53,336 nt of DNA from Desulfovibrio sp. (lineage in GTDB: Bacteria; Desulfobacterota; Desulfovibrionia; Desulfovibrionales; Desulfovibrionaceae), in assembly GCA_017396005.1 (NCBI GenBank), contig JAFQNG010000050.1, positions 1 through 53,336 of the forward strand, given 5' to 3'. The notes beneath the pieces are model-generated. The model was not told where the DNA came from. It saw only the letters and a list, made by a program, of their open reading frames with translations, and did no database searches. Of this stretch, positions 34,672-41,719 are shown piece after piece (the stretch's first letter is position 1; the number at the start of each line of letters is the position of its first letter). The position numbers and the translations under genes were made by a program.

Positions 34672-36382
34672 GGGGCTTGCCCTCCACCTGGTTCTGCTGT
34701 TTTTCAAGGGCCCTGGCAGCCTCTTCGCGCTGCTTCTGCATGAGGGCCAGTTTCTGCAGCACGTCCTGCCGCGAGCCGCTGAGGGCTATCTGTCCGTCCT
34801 GCAAAAGGACGATATTATCCACAATGTTCAGTATCTGCGGTTTGTGTGTCACCAGTATGACCGTGGCTTTCTGTCGCAGGTTGACCACAGCACGGGCCAG
34901 ACAGGCCTCGCCTTCTTCATCCAGATTGGCATTGGGCTCATCCAGCACAATAACGCGCGGGTCACCGTACAGGGCACGGGCCAGGCCCACACGCTGGCGC
35001 TGGCCGCCCGAGAGGGCTGCCCCGGCCTCGCCGATCTGTGTGTCATAGCCCTTGGGCAGGGCCAGTATCATTTCATGCACACCGGCCATGCGTGCGGCCT
35101 TGATGACCTTTTCAGAGTCCACATCGCCCATGCGGGCAATGTTTTCAGCCACACTGCCGGCAAAGAGCTCCACATCCTGCGGCAGGTAGCCCAGAAACGG
35201 CCCCAGTTTTTCGCTGTCCCAGCTGTTCATGTCAGCTCGGTCAATGCGTACTTTGCCGTTGGTAGGCTGCCAGATATTGAGCAGCAGCTTGCACAGAGTA
35301 GACTTGCCTGCCGCACTGGGGCCGATGACAGCCAGAGACTGGCCCGCAGGCATGCGGAAGGAGATACCCTTGATGATAGGTCTGTTACCGGCAGCAAAAA
35401 AGAGATTTTCGGCAGTTATTTCGCCCACCGGGTCCGGCAGGTCCATATGTGGTGGCTGGGGTGGCGCATCCAGCAGTTTTTTCAAACGGCCATAGGCCTC
35501 GCGCGCCTCCAGAGACTGTTTGTAGGTGGCCATGGCCTGGTCGATGGGGGCCAGGGCCCGGCCCATGATGATGGAGGCCGCTATCATGGCCCCGGGTGTG
35601 GATTCCTGTTTTACGGCCAGATAGGCCCCGGCCGCATAGATAAAGACCTGCAGGCCCACGCGCAGGGCCTTGCTGATGGCGTGCAGCAGGCCTGCGCTGC
35701 GGCTGGCCCTGGTCTGCAGGCGGATGACCAGATCATTGACCTTGGCCCAGCGGGCCGTGACACTGCCCACCATACCCATGGAGCGCACAATGGCCGCATT
35801 GCGCAGGGCCGCGCCCGTGAAGCCGGCGGCATGGGCATTGAGCTGATTGGCAGATTCCAGCCGTTTACGCGTCAGCCGCTCTGTGAGCAGGCCCAGTATG
35901 AGCACCAGCACGCCCCCGGCCACAGCCACAGAGCCCAGCATGGGGTGCAGGATGAAGATGAGCAGGAAGTAGATGGGCATCCAGGGCAGGTCAAAAAAGG
36001 CAAAGACCGCATTGCCGCCCAGAAAGTTGCGCAGGCTCTGCACGTCACGCAGGGTACCGTCCTTGCCGGGCGTGGCCCCTGCCGGCCCGCCTGCGCTCTG
36101 CAGGTTGCGCTTGAGCACGTCCCGGCTGAGCATGTGGTCAAACTCAATACCGGCCCGCACCAGCAGGCGTGAGCGTATCCACTCCAGCATGGCCATGACT
36201 GTCAGGGCAATGACTGCAGCCACGGTGATGACAACCAGGGTAGAGAGGTTATAGCTGGTCAGCACCCGGTCATAGACCTGCAGCATATAGATGGGGAAGG
36301 TGAGCTGCAGCAGGTTGACAAAAAGGCTGAAGAAAAAGGCATAACTGAAAAAATAGCGGCAGGCACGCAGAAACTCTTGCAT
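34664..36382 (-). CDS. Type I secretion ABC transporter, permease-ATPase (PrtD/HlyB family)
   Basis: Inner-membrane exporter that powers one-step secretion. A six-helix domain (about 10-290) is followed by the ATPase: Walker A GPSAAGKST (354-362), signature LSGGQRQR (457-464), Walker B VIVLDEP (477-483). There is no N-terminal peptidase domain, so it is the PrtD type that handles RTX substrates without leader cleavage. Length 572 is normal. It heads the operon ABC-HlyD-NlpE-like-TolC. The ATG at 36382 begins MQEFLRACRYFF; a longer reading to 36430 has no support. A good sigma-70 promoter lies about 100 bp upstream. Confidence 0.94.
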   Translation of the reverse strand: MQEFLRACRYFFSYAFFFSLFVNLLQLTFPIYMLQVYDRVLTSYNLSTLVVITVAAVIALTVMAMLEWIRSRLLVRAGIEFDHMLSRDVLKRNLQSAGGPAGATPGKDGTLRDVQSLRNFLGGNAVFAFFDLPWMPIYFLLIFILHPMLGSVAVAGGVLVLILGLLTERLTRKRLESANQLNAHAAGFTGAALRNAAIVRSMGMVGSVTARWAKVNDLVIRLQTRASRSAGLLHAISKALRVGLQVFIYAAGAYLAVKQESTPGAMIAASIIMGRALAPIDQAMATYKQSLEAREAYGRLKKLLDAPPQPPHMDLPDPVGEITAENLFFAAGNRPIIKGISFRMPAGQSLAVIGPSAAGKSTLCKLLLNIWQPTNGKVRIDRADMNSWDSEKLGPFLGYLPQDVELFAGSVAENIARMGDVDSEKVIKAARMAGVHEMILALPKGYDTQIGEAGAALSGGQRQRVGLARALYGDPRVIVLDEPNANLDEEGEACLARAVVNLRQKATVILVTHKPQILNIVDNIVLLQDGQIALSGSRQDVLQKLALMQKQREEAARALEKQQNQVEGKPHA

Positions 36383-36484
36383 GGGCGGCGCATTCCTTGG
36401 TGCTGCCGCCGGGGCAGGGCAGCGCCCCATACGGCAGACGCGGCACGGGAGGCCCCGCGCCGGTAACGGTTCGATACGCCGGGG

Positions 36485-36513
36485 AATATAAGAAGAGGGG
36501 AGGGTTTTGTCCA
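36485..36513 (-). promoter_or_regulatory. Promoter of the type I secretion operon
   Basis: On the minus strand TGGACA (-35), a 17-bp spacer and TATATT (-10), each five of six matches to consensus, about 100 bp before the ABC gene. It lies outside the invertible segment, so the operon may have basal expression in either orientation. Confidence 0.65.
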
Positions 36514-36698
36514 GATATGCGTTTGAACAACGCCAAAGAAGCCATAAAGCTGCTGCTTATGGTCAACTGCTGTTTTGTGCCCGCACACAGAGGTCGTATC
36601 ACGATGCAGACAGGGAAGGTATAAACTTTTTGTATCGAACCGGCCTGCGCCGCACCTTGCCCTGAAGCCTGTATTATCGCCTGTAATCAGGCCTTTTG

Positions 36699-36726
36699 TC
36701 TCATTTGGGTACACCCTAATAAGACA
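36699..36726. repeat. Left inverted repeat (serine-invertase crossover site)
   Basis: 28 bp identical, in inverted orientation, to 39660-39687. The inner 26 bp read TCTCATTTGGGT-AC-ACCCTAATAAGA split as 12-2-12, with the two arms matching at 10 of 12 positions around an asymmetric AC/GT core. This is the architecture of hix/gix sites. Confidence 0.92.
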
Positions 36727-36745
36727 GCATCTTGATACGGGTTCA

Positions 36746-36774
36746 TTTTTAAGCCCAAGGGCTGTGCTTGTCAA
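36746..36774 (-). promoter_or_regulatory. Outward promoter at the left end of the invertible segment
   Basis: On the minus strand a perfect -35 TTGACA (36769-36774), a 17-bp spacer and TAAAAA (36746-36751). It fires left through the left repeat toward the secretion operon. After inversion it would fire right through the other repeat toward the substrate gene. The spacer contains the dyad AGCCC-AA-GGGCT, a possible operator. Confidence 0.7.
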
Positions 36775-36895
36775 CTCCCTGCCTGCAAAAAATCACGGCA
36801 GCGCTGTTCATATCAGGCAGCAGTTTTCGATCTTCGGATAAATTATTTCCGATATCCCACGAAAAATACTGGTTTTCCTTACTGTCCATCGTCTA

Positions 36896-36922
36896 GCGAG
36901 GGATCCTCCTCGCATCTATAAT
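36896..36922 (+). promoter_or_regulatory. Promoter/operator region of the PIN-domain pair
   Basis: A perfect -10 TATAAT (36917-36922) lies about 70 bp before the PIN gene, without a good -35. The dyad GCGAGG-GATCCT-CCTCGC (36896-36913) sits in the -35/spacer position, where toxin-antitoxin pairs often bind their own operator. Confidence 0.45.
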
Positions 36923-36992
36923 CGGTTGCATCCCATCGCAATCTGTATCATCCTTTGGGAGAGCAGCAAACAGATTATGGCAGGGAAACATC

Positions 36993-37439
36993 ATGCTGAG
37001 AATATACTTGGATACCTGTTGCCTCAACAAACCCTATGACGATCAGTCTCTCATGCGAAACTCTCTGGAGGCGCAGGCGAAACTGCATATCCAGTCGCTC
37101 ATCAAAGAGGGGCGTATTCAGTTAGCAACATCATATATTTTATTGTATGAGAACAGTAAAAATCCGTTTATAATGCGAAAAATGGTTATAAGTGATTTTT
37201 TAAAGAAATACAGTTGTCAGTATATCTCCAGTGATAATGCTGCCAAGATACAAGAGTGTGCTGAGACTATCATGAATAGTGGAATTAAAGCTAAGGATGC
37301 TTTGCATGTGGCATGTGCGATTGAGGCCGGATGCCGCTATTTGCTATCCACAGATGATCGTTTGCTGAAATACAAACATGAAAGTATTCTTTTACTGAAC
37401 CCTATAGATTTTATTTGTATGGAGATTGAAAAGCAATGA
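36993..37439 (+). CDS. PIN-domain protein (VapC-like putative toxin)
   Basis: A 148-residue protein beginning MLRIYLDTCCLNKPYDDQSL, the opening of a PIN ribonuclease fold with its first acidic residue (D7). Later acidic residues of the fold are present in KAKDALHVACAIEAGCRYLL and STDDRLL. PIN proteins cleave RNA and are usual toxins of VapBC pairs. Its stop overlaps the start of the next small gene (ATGAG), which is probably its partner, although here the order is toxin first. Base composition is more AT-rich than the chromosome around it. Confidence 0.8.
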   Translation: MLRIYLDTCCLNKPYDDQSLMRNSLEAQAKLHIQSLIKEGRIQLATSYILLYENSKNPFIMRKMVISDFLKKYSCQYISSDNAAKIQECAETIMNSGIKAKDALHVACAIEAGCRYLLSTDDRLLKYKHESILLLNPIDFICMEIEKQ

Positions 37440-37672
37440 GCATAAGTACATCAGAACTGATGAACAGAGGGATGCGTTGTTTGGTGGAAAAGCTGGGTAC
37501 GGTTGAGGCTGAAATGTTCATTGCAGCCATTATGCGGGAACGGTTCGACTATACAAAGTGGCAGCGTGAACATTTCGATGATGTGGAACTGGAAGCATTC
37601 AACGCTGCAGCGGTGGCTTGGGAAAGGCAACAGGGTTTACACCCTCTGAGAAAGCTCCTTGTGTACTCATAG
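37436..37672 (+). CDS. Small partner of the PIN protein (putative antitoxin)
   Basis: A 78-residue protein (MSISTSELMNRGMRCLVEKL at the start, then FDYTKWQREHFDDVELEAF). It starts within the stop of the PIN gene by 4 bp, so the two are translated together. I recall similar small proteins next to PIN genes in other bacteria but no function is established. No DNA-binding motif is evident. Its end overlaps the convergent Fic gene by 6 bp. Confidence 0.65.
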   Translation: MSISTSELMNRGMRCLVEKLGTVEAEMFIAAIMRERFDYTKWQREHFDDVELEAFNAAAVAWERQQGLHPLRKLLVYS

Positions 37673-38674
37673 CTTCTGTATCCGCAATCTGCCCTTTGCT
37701 GTCAGCCGATAGCGTTGTGTGGGGCTGCGTGGTTTATCTGGCAATGTTCGTTCGACAAGCCCGTTTTGCAGTGCCGGGTTCAGGTAATTCTTTCGGAATG
37801 TCGGGGCGTGGCGCAGGGACAAGGACGACATAAGCTCCAGGGCACTTTTGTCATCTTGCAGCAGTACGACCAGAAGACGGCGAACTTGGTCGCTAACTTG
37901 GTCGCTAACTTGATCGCTTTGGAGAATTTCTACGGAATCCTGAAGGGCGGCAAGCATAAAGTCAATAAAGGGGGAGGCCTCTCCCTGCTGGTCGGCAAAC
38001 CCCAAGGCCGCATAGTATTCCTTTTGCCGATGGCGGACAACGGTTTCCACCGGCAGATAGATAAAAAGCGGGTTCCACTTGCTGAGGACCAGTGTTTGCC
38101 ACAGTCTTCCCATACGGCCGTTGCCGTCGTCAAAGGGATGGATGAACTCCAGCTCATAGTGGACAACGCAACCGGCAATCAGGGGATGTTCGTCTGTTTT
38201 TTGCAGCCACTGGAAGAGTTTTTCCAGGTGCCCGTGTATCAGATGTGCGGGCGGGGCCATATGCACAACTCTGTTTCCCTGAAATACGCCGACGCTTCCG
38301 GTACGGAGGGCACCAGGCCGGTCCACAAGGTCATGCATGAGAACGCCGTGAGCTGTAAGCAGATCTTTCAGGCAGTACGGTGACCAGGCAGGCAGTTGTT
38401 CATAGGCAGCCACTGCACCGCGTACTTCCTGTATATCACGGCTCGGCCCTATGACAGGCTTGCCGTCAATGATATCCGTTACCTGTTCCAGGCTGAGGGT
38501 GTTGTTTTCAATGGCGAGAGAGGCATGAATAGTGCGAATACGGTTCTCGCGTCGCAGTTGGGGAGAGAACTTGTCTGCCGACAAGTCGGCAGCGGAAAGC
38601 AATGCAAGCCGTTCGCTGATGGAGGCTACTCGTTTGAGTATCCTGCTGGTAATGGTATATGGTGGATAGCTCAT
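37667..38674 (-). CDS. Fic-domain protein (class II, self-inhibited AMP-transferase)
   Basis: Fic enzymes usually transfer AMP from ATP to Ser/Thr/Tyr side chains. The catalytic motif HPFDDGNGRMGR (H179) is intact. The inhibitory motif S-x-x-x-E-N lies in the N-terminal helix (S52, E56, N57), so the protein can switch itself off as class II Fic proteins do. A winged-helix-like C-terminus (about 265-335) may bind DNA. Between them is a threefold SDQV repeat (253-264) encoded by three 12-bp direct repeats. It lies inside the invertible segment, convergent with the PIN pair. Length 335 is normal. Confidence 0.88.
   Translation of the reverse strand: MSYPPYTITSRILKRVASISERLALLSAADLSADKFSPQLRRENRIRTIHASLAIENNTLSLEQVTDIIDGKPVIGPSRDIQEVRGAVAAYEQLPAWSPYCLKDLLTAHGVLMHDLVDRPGALRTGSVGVFQGNRVVHMAPPAHLIHGHLEKLFQWLQKTDEHPLIAGCVVHYELEFIHPFDDGNGRMGRLWQTLVLSKWNPLFIYLPVETVVRHRQKEYYAALGFADQQGEASPFIDFMLAALQDSVEILQSDQVSDQVSDQVRRLLVVLLQDDKSALELMSSLSLRHAPTFRKNYLNPALQNGLVERTLPDKPRSPTQRYRLTAKGRLRIQKL
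37883..37918. repeat. Three tandem 12-bp repeats in the fic gene
   Basis: AACTTGGTCGCT occurs twice and AACTTGATCGCT once, head to tail, encoding SDQV three times on the minus strand. The unit is in frame, so slippage would change linker length without breaking the gene. Confidence 0.9.
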
Positions 38675-38736
38675 TTGCCTTCCTCATGAATGTTTTGCCA
38701 GTGCCTTTGAGAAAACTCCTTTACCGCACCATGTGT

Positions 38737-38773
38737 CAAGAGTCCGGCAGATTCTTGGTCTGCCGGACTCTTG
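38737..38773. terminator. Long perfect hairpin between the recombinase and fic genes
   Basis: CAAGAGTCCGGCAGA and TCTGCCGGACTCTTG form a 15-bp perfect stem with a 7-base loop. No T-run follows on either strand. It lies after the recombinase gene and before fic; either a factor-independent-like stop, an mRNA-stabilising end, or an operator. A second weaker dyad (GGCACGA/TCGTGCC) is at 38783-38814. Confidence 0.5.
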
Positions 38774-38914
38774 AGAGGTTTAGGCACGAGCTCTTGCTGC
38801 AAGTATTTCGTGCCGTAATATAGTCTTTATTCTCGTGTTTGATAGCCTTGCAATAAGATTGCTACTACACGAAATTCGTTAGGTCAATGATCCTTTAGCA
38901 GGGATCGTTCCCCC

Positions 38915-39484
38915 TTATTCCGCCTTCATGCCACCCCGTTTTGCCGTACTCAGTATACGGTATATACTCTGTCGTGACATGCCGTAGGCTTTTGCGAGGT
39001 GCCGTACTGGCTCTGCAGCACTGCGCTGCACTACTTCCCTGACCTGCTCTGCACTCAGCCTGGGTTTGCGCCCCTTGTATTTGCCCAGTGCCTTGGCAAT
39101 TGCAATACCTTCGCGTTGTCTTTCTCTGATCATGGTGCGTTCAAACTGGGCCACAGCAGCCATGATATGCAGATGCAGTGTTTCAAAGGGGGTGAATTGT
39201 TTGGAAAAGATAAGCCGCTCCTTATGAAAGTATACGCTGACCTCTATTTCCTGCAGATAGGTCAGCAGGATGAGCATATCGTTTAAATTGCGCGACAGCC
39301 GGTCGATGCTGTGCACATGCAGCATATCCCCGCGCTGCAGTTCACTGAGGCATTTTTGCAGCTGCGGGCGCTGCATGTTTTTACCACTGACGGTATCCAC
39401 ATATACTCTGTCCAGTCTGACACCCTCCAGCTGTCGATGTGTGTTCTGTTCCAATGAGCTGACCCTGATATAACCGATGTCCAT
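38915..39484 (-). CDS. Serine recombinase, Hin/Pin-type DNA invertase
   Basis: A 189-residue recombinase, the length of Hin. The catalytic N-terminal domain begins MDIGYIRVSSLEQN, with the nucleophile Ser at 9; the arginines of VHSIDRLSRNLNDM and RTMIRERQREG complete the active site. A 45-residue C-terminal helix-turn-helix (SAEQVREVVQ, HLAKAYGMSRQSIYRIL) binds the crossover site. GGAGG lies upstream of the ATG. The gene lies 176 bp inside the right repeat of the pair it most likely recombines. Resolvases are similar in sequence, but two inverted sites favour inversion. Confidence 0.93.
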   Translation of the reverse strand: MDIGYIRVSSLEQNTHRQLEGVRLDRVYVDTVSGKNMQRPQLQKCLSELQRGDMLHVHSIDRLSRNLNDMLILLTYLQEIEVSVYFHKERLIFSKQFTPFETLHLHIMAAVAQFERTMIRERQREGIAIAKALGKYKGRKPRLSAEQVREVVQRSAAEPVRHLAKAYGMSRQSIYRILSTAKRGGMKAE

Positions 39485-39584
39485 AAACGCCTCCTTTTTT
39501 CACGAATTTGTTAAGAATTACAGAAGTGATTTTACATCTTCATAATGAAAAATATTTTATGTATAGATGCATTTAAATAGTTTT

Positions 39585-39602
39585 AGAATACATGTGTATT
39601 CT
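39585..39602. promoter_or_regulatory. Inverted repeat upstream of the recombinase gene
   Basis: AGAATACA-TG-TGTATTCT, perfect 8-bp arms. It lies about 100 bp before the recombinase start and 58 bp inside the right crossover site; a possible operator or accessory-factor site. Confidence 0.45.
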
Positions 39603-39659
39603 CTGAACTATTCAATGCATGAGATTAAATTTTTTTTCAAGAGCCTTATATCGTGAAAT

Positions 39660-39687
39660 TGTCTTATTAGGGTGTACCCAAATGAGA
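39660..39687. repeat. Right inverted repeat (serine-invertase crossover site)
   Basis: Exact reverse complement of 36699-36726. It lies about 250 bp before the start codon of the repeat-protein gene. Confidence 0.92.
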
Positions 39688-39807
39688 ACGGCAATTTACA
39701 ATTGGATAGAGGAAAGTTTCTGTAATTTCAAGTACTTTTCTCAAGATGCTGTTACATGGGTGTGTGACAGCTAAGTGCTCAACTTTATTGAGGATTGGCC
39801 GCCTGCA

Positions 39808-39882
39808 TATAAGGAAAGGGGCCCTTCCGCTGTAGGGGAGGCTCATCCCTGACCCCCGGCCGGGTGTCGGCTAAAGATGAGC
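39808..39882 (+). promoter_or_regulatory. Leader of the secreted repeat-protein gene
   Basis: A possible -10 (TATAAG, 39808-39813) with poor -35 is followed by a GC-rich leader. It has the dyad around GGGGCCC (39816-39829) and a long stem closed by GCTCATC (39841-39847) and GATGAGC (39876-39882), with the palindrome CCCGGCCGGG inside. Such stems at the 5' end often protect messages of abundant proteins. Confidence 0.45.
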
Positions 39883-39935
39883 ACTGCTTCAACCCGCGGC
39901 ATTGGCCGCACAATTTTTTCCTCCGGAGGAATATC

Positions 39936-41660
39936 ATGGCTGAGCCCAAATGGTTTGATAAGGAACATTACCTGCTAAAGAAAGCTGAACACCTTCAGTC
40001 GTATGCAAAGGAGTATGATGGCTATACTCCTGAACAGGCAGAAGAGCTGATGACTGAAGCCGGCTTCACGCCCTATGAACATTTTGTGGCTTTCGGCAAC
40101 AGTGAAAACGTTTCACCCAACGCCTTTTTTGACGTCAATTACTATGTTGCTGCCAAGGCTGTGCATCTGAGCAATCTGAATCATGAAAACAACAGCAACT
40201 GGACCATGCAGGATGTGCTTGACGAATTTGCCGAGCACGGCTTTACGGCATGGGATCACTTCTGTGCCTTTGGCTGGCAGGAAGGCGTCAATCCTTCTGC
40301 TACCTTCGATATTAATGCCTATCTCCTGGAAAAAACAAAACAGCATAATGAAATCGCCCATGAAGGCCGTTCAGACTGGACTGTGGAACAGACCAAGGCT
40401 GCCATTGCAGATGCAGGGCTGAATCCCATCTCTCATTACGAGCAGTTTGGGGTCAATGAAACGGTCGATGGAGAAGCTCTGGCCCCTGCAGCCGCTGCTG
40501 ACCAGGCTGCTGTTGCTGCAAAACAGAGCGGTGAAGGTAGCGTTGTTATCAATGGTACTGCTGAACTTACTCTGCAGGAAGCGGTTGCTGCGGCCGAAGC
40601 AGGTAACTTGCCCGACGCGTATAACCTGACTGCTGGTACAGCTGAAGATTTGACCGTAGCTCAGGCTGGGCTGGTTGAAGATATCGTGGAAGGCGCTGGT
40701 AATGCTGAAGGCTATAACGCCGACTACACGTTGGCTGACAACATCGCCAATCTTGTCACTGCATCTAAGCAGGTAGCTGATCCTGATGATGATGGTGTGA
40801 ATGTTGCCATGAAAGTTGTCGATAGCTATAGTAACTATGCCGAAGCTTCGACCAAGCCTGAAAAAATCACTGCCTATGAACTGACCGGCACCTCCGGTGA
40901 TGAACGTATCAATGTTAAGGATAATTTCGTCAATGCTGATACTGTTCTGATTGCCGGTGGTCAGGGTGCTGACATGATTAATATCCAGCAAGGTACGAGC
41001 GGTAGCGTTAAGGCTGTCTTTGGTGGTGCTATTTCCGAGTATAATAGTGAGTTAAAGCGTTACGAAGAAAGCGAAGACAGCATCAATGCTACCGGTATCT
41101 GGGCTGACTATAGCTTTGCAAAGTACCTGAGCAATGATGCCCAGGCTCTCATGTCTGGGGCGAATCTCCTTGATGTGCATGGCCAGAGCACCATCATGGT
41201 GGGCTCTACTGCGAAGGATGTGTTCAGACTTCAGGATACAACTGCAGTTGCAGATACGAATATTGTTGCGGAGAACCCTGGGAATGTGACTATCCATAAC
41301 TTCACTCTTGGTGAAGATGCCATTCTGCTGACCAGCAACGCGTTTTATGAAGCAGTCAATGCAGCCCTTGGTATCAGTGATCCTGAGGGTAAGACTACTC
41401 TCAAAAATCAGACAAGTGCAGATCAACTTGATTTGATCGCCGAACATGTGAAGATGCAAGTCAACGACAATGGTAGTGTTACCTTGGGATTTAAGTGGTC
41501 CGAAGTGTACGCCTCTGAAGGTACATACAATGGAGAAGAATGGACCGTAGATGTGAGCAAGGCTCTTGCATACACTGACGACTCGACTATCACTATCCTT
41601 GGCGTTGATGGCTTCGAACTCGGTGTTACCACCGCTGCTGACTTCTTCCAGCTCGCTTAG
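39936..41660 (+). CDS. Large acidic secreted repeat protein, probable type I secretion substrate (S-layer/RTX-like)
   Basis: A 574-residue acidic protein with one cysteine and no signal peptide. Residues 6-64, 65-124 and 124-180 are three copies of a unit reading F-D-x-x-Y-L ... G-F-T-x-x-x-H-F-x-x-F-G-x-x-E, known from RTX and other surface proteins. An alanine-rich linker follows, then YTLADNIANLVTA-like and GTSGDERINVKDN stretches of RTX flavour. The end (GVDGFELGVTTAADFFQLA) fits an uncleaved type I export signal. GGAGGA lies before the ATG at 39936, and codon use suggests high expression. The nearest exporter is the operon at 31002-36382, across the invertible segment. Confidence 0.8.
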   Translation: MAEPKWFDKEHYLLKKAEHLQSYAKEYDGYTPEQAEELMTEAGFTPYEHFVAFGNSENVSPNAFFDVNYYVAAKAVHLSNLNHENNSNWTMQDVLDEFAEHGFTAWDHFCAFGWQEGVNPSATFDINAYLLEKTKQHNEIAHEGRSDWTVEQTKAAIADAGLNPISHYEQFGVNETVDGEALAPAAAADQAAVAAKQSGEGSVVINGTAELTLQEAVAAAEAGNLPDAYNLTAGTAEDLTVAQAGLVEDIVEGAGNAEGYNADYTLADNIANLVTASKQVADPDDDGVNVAMKVVDSYSNYAEASTKPEKITAYELTGTSGDERINVKDNFVNADTVLIAGGQGADMINIQQGTSGSVKAVFGGAISEYNSELKRYEESEDSINATGIWADYSFAKYLSNDAQALMSGANLLDVHGQSTIMVGSTAKDVFRLQDTTAVADTNIVAENPGNVTIHNFTLGEDAILLTSNAFYEAVNAALGISDPEGKTTLKNQTSADQLDLIAEHVKMQVNDNGSVTLGFKWSEVYASEGTYNGEEWTVDVSKALAYTDDSTITILGVDGFELGVTTAADFFQLA

Positions 41661-41676
41661 ATAACGTTAAACGTTT

Positions 41677-41704
41677 GGGCCTCTCCGTATGGGGAGGCCC
41701 TTTT
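41677..41704 (+). terminator. Intrinsic terminator of the repeat-protein gene
   Basis: GGGCCTCTCC-GTAT-GGGGAGGCCC, a 10-bp stem with one G-T wobble, followed by TTTT. Confidence 0.92.
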
Positions 41705-41719
41705 CTCCCCTATTACCTC

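Larger units (their letters stand above)
36699..39687. mobile_element. Invertible DNA segment with its own serine recombinase
   Basis: A 2.93-kb AT-richer segment enclosed by the two 28-bp inverted repeats. It contains a PIN-domain/partner pair (plus), a Fic gene and a Hin-like recombinase gene (both minus), and at its left end an outward promoter. It separates the leftward secretion operon from the rightward gene of its likely substrate. No target duplication is seen at the outer edges, arguing against a transposon. Inversion itself is inferred, not observed. Confidence 0.82.

Noticed and set aside
34361-36172. 603-codon plus-strand open frame opposite the type I secretion ABC gene
   Set aside because: The minus strand carries intact Walker and signature motifs; the plus frame is a shadow.
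36699-39687. Reading the 28-bp repeats as ends of a transposon or IS
   Set aside because: There is no transposase, no flanking target duplication, the repeats have a dyad with a two-base centre, and the enclosed recombinase is a Hin-type invertase.
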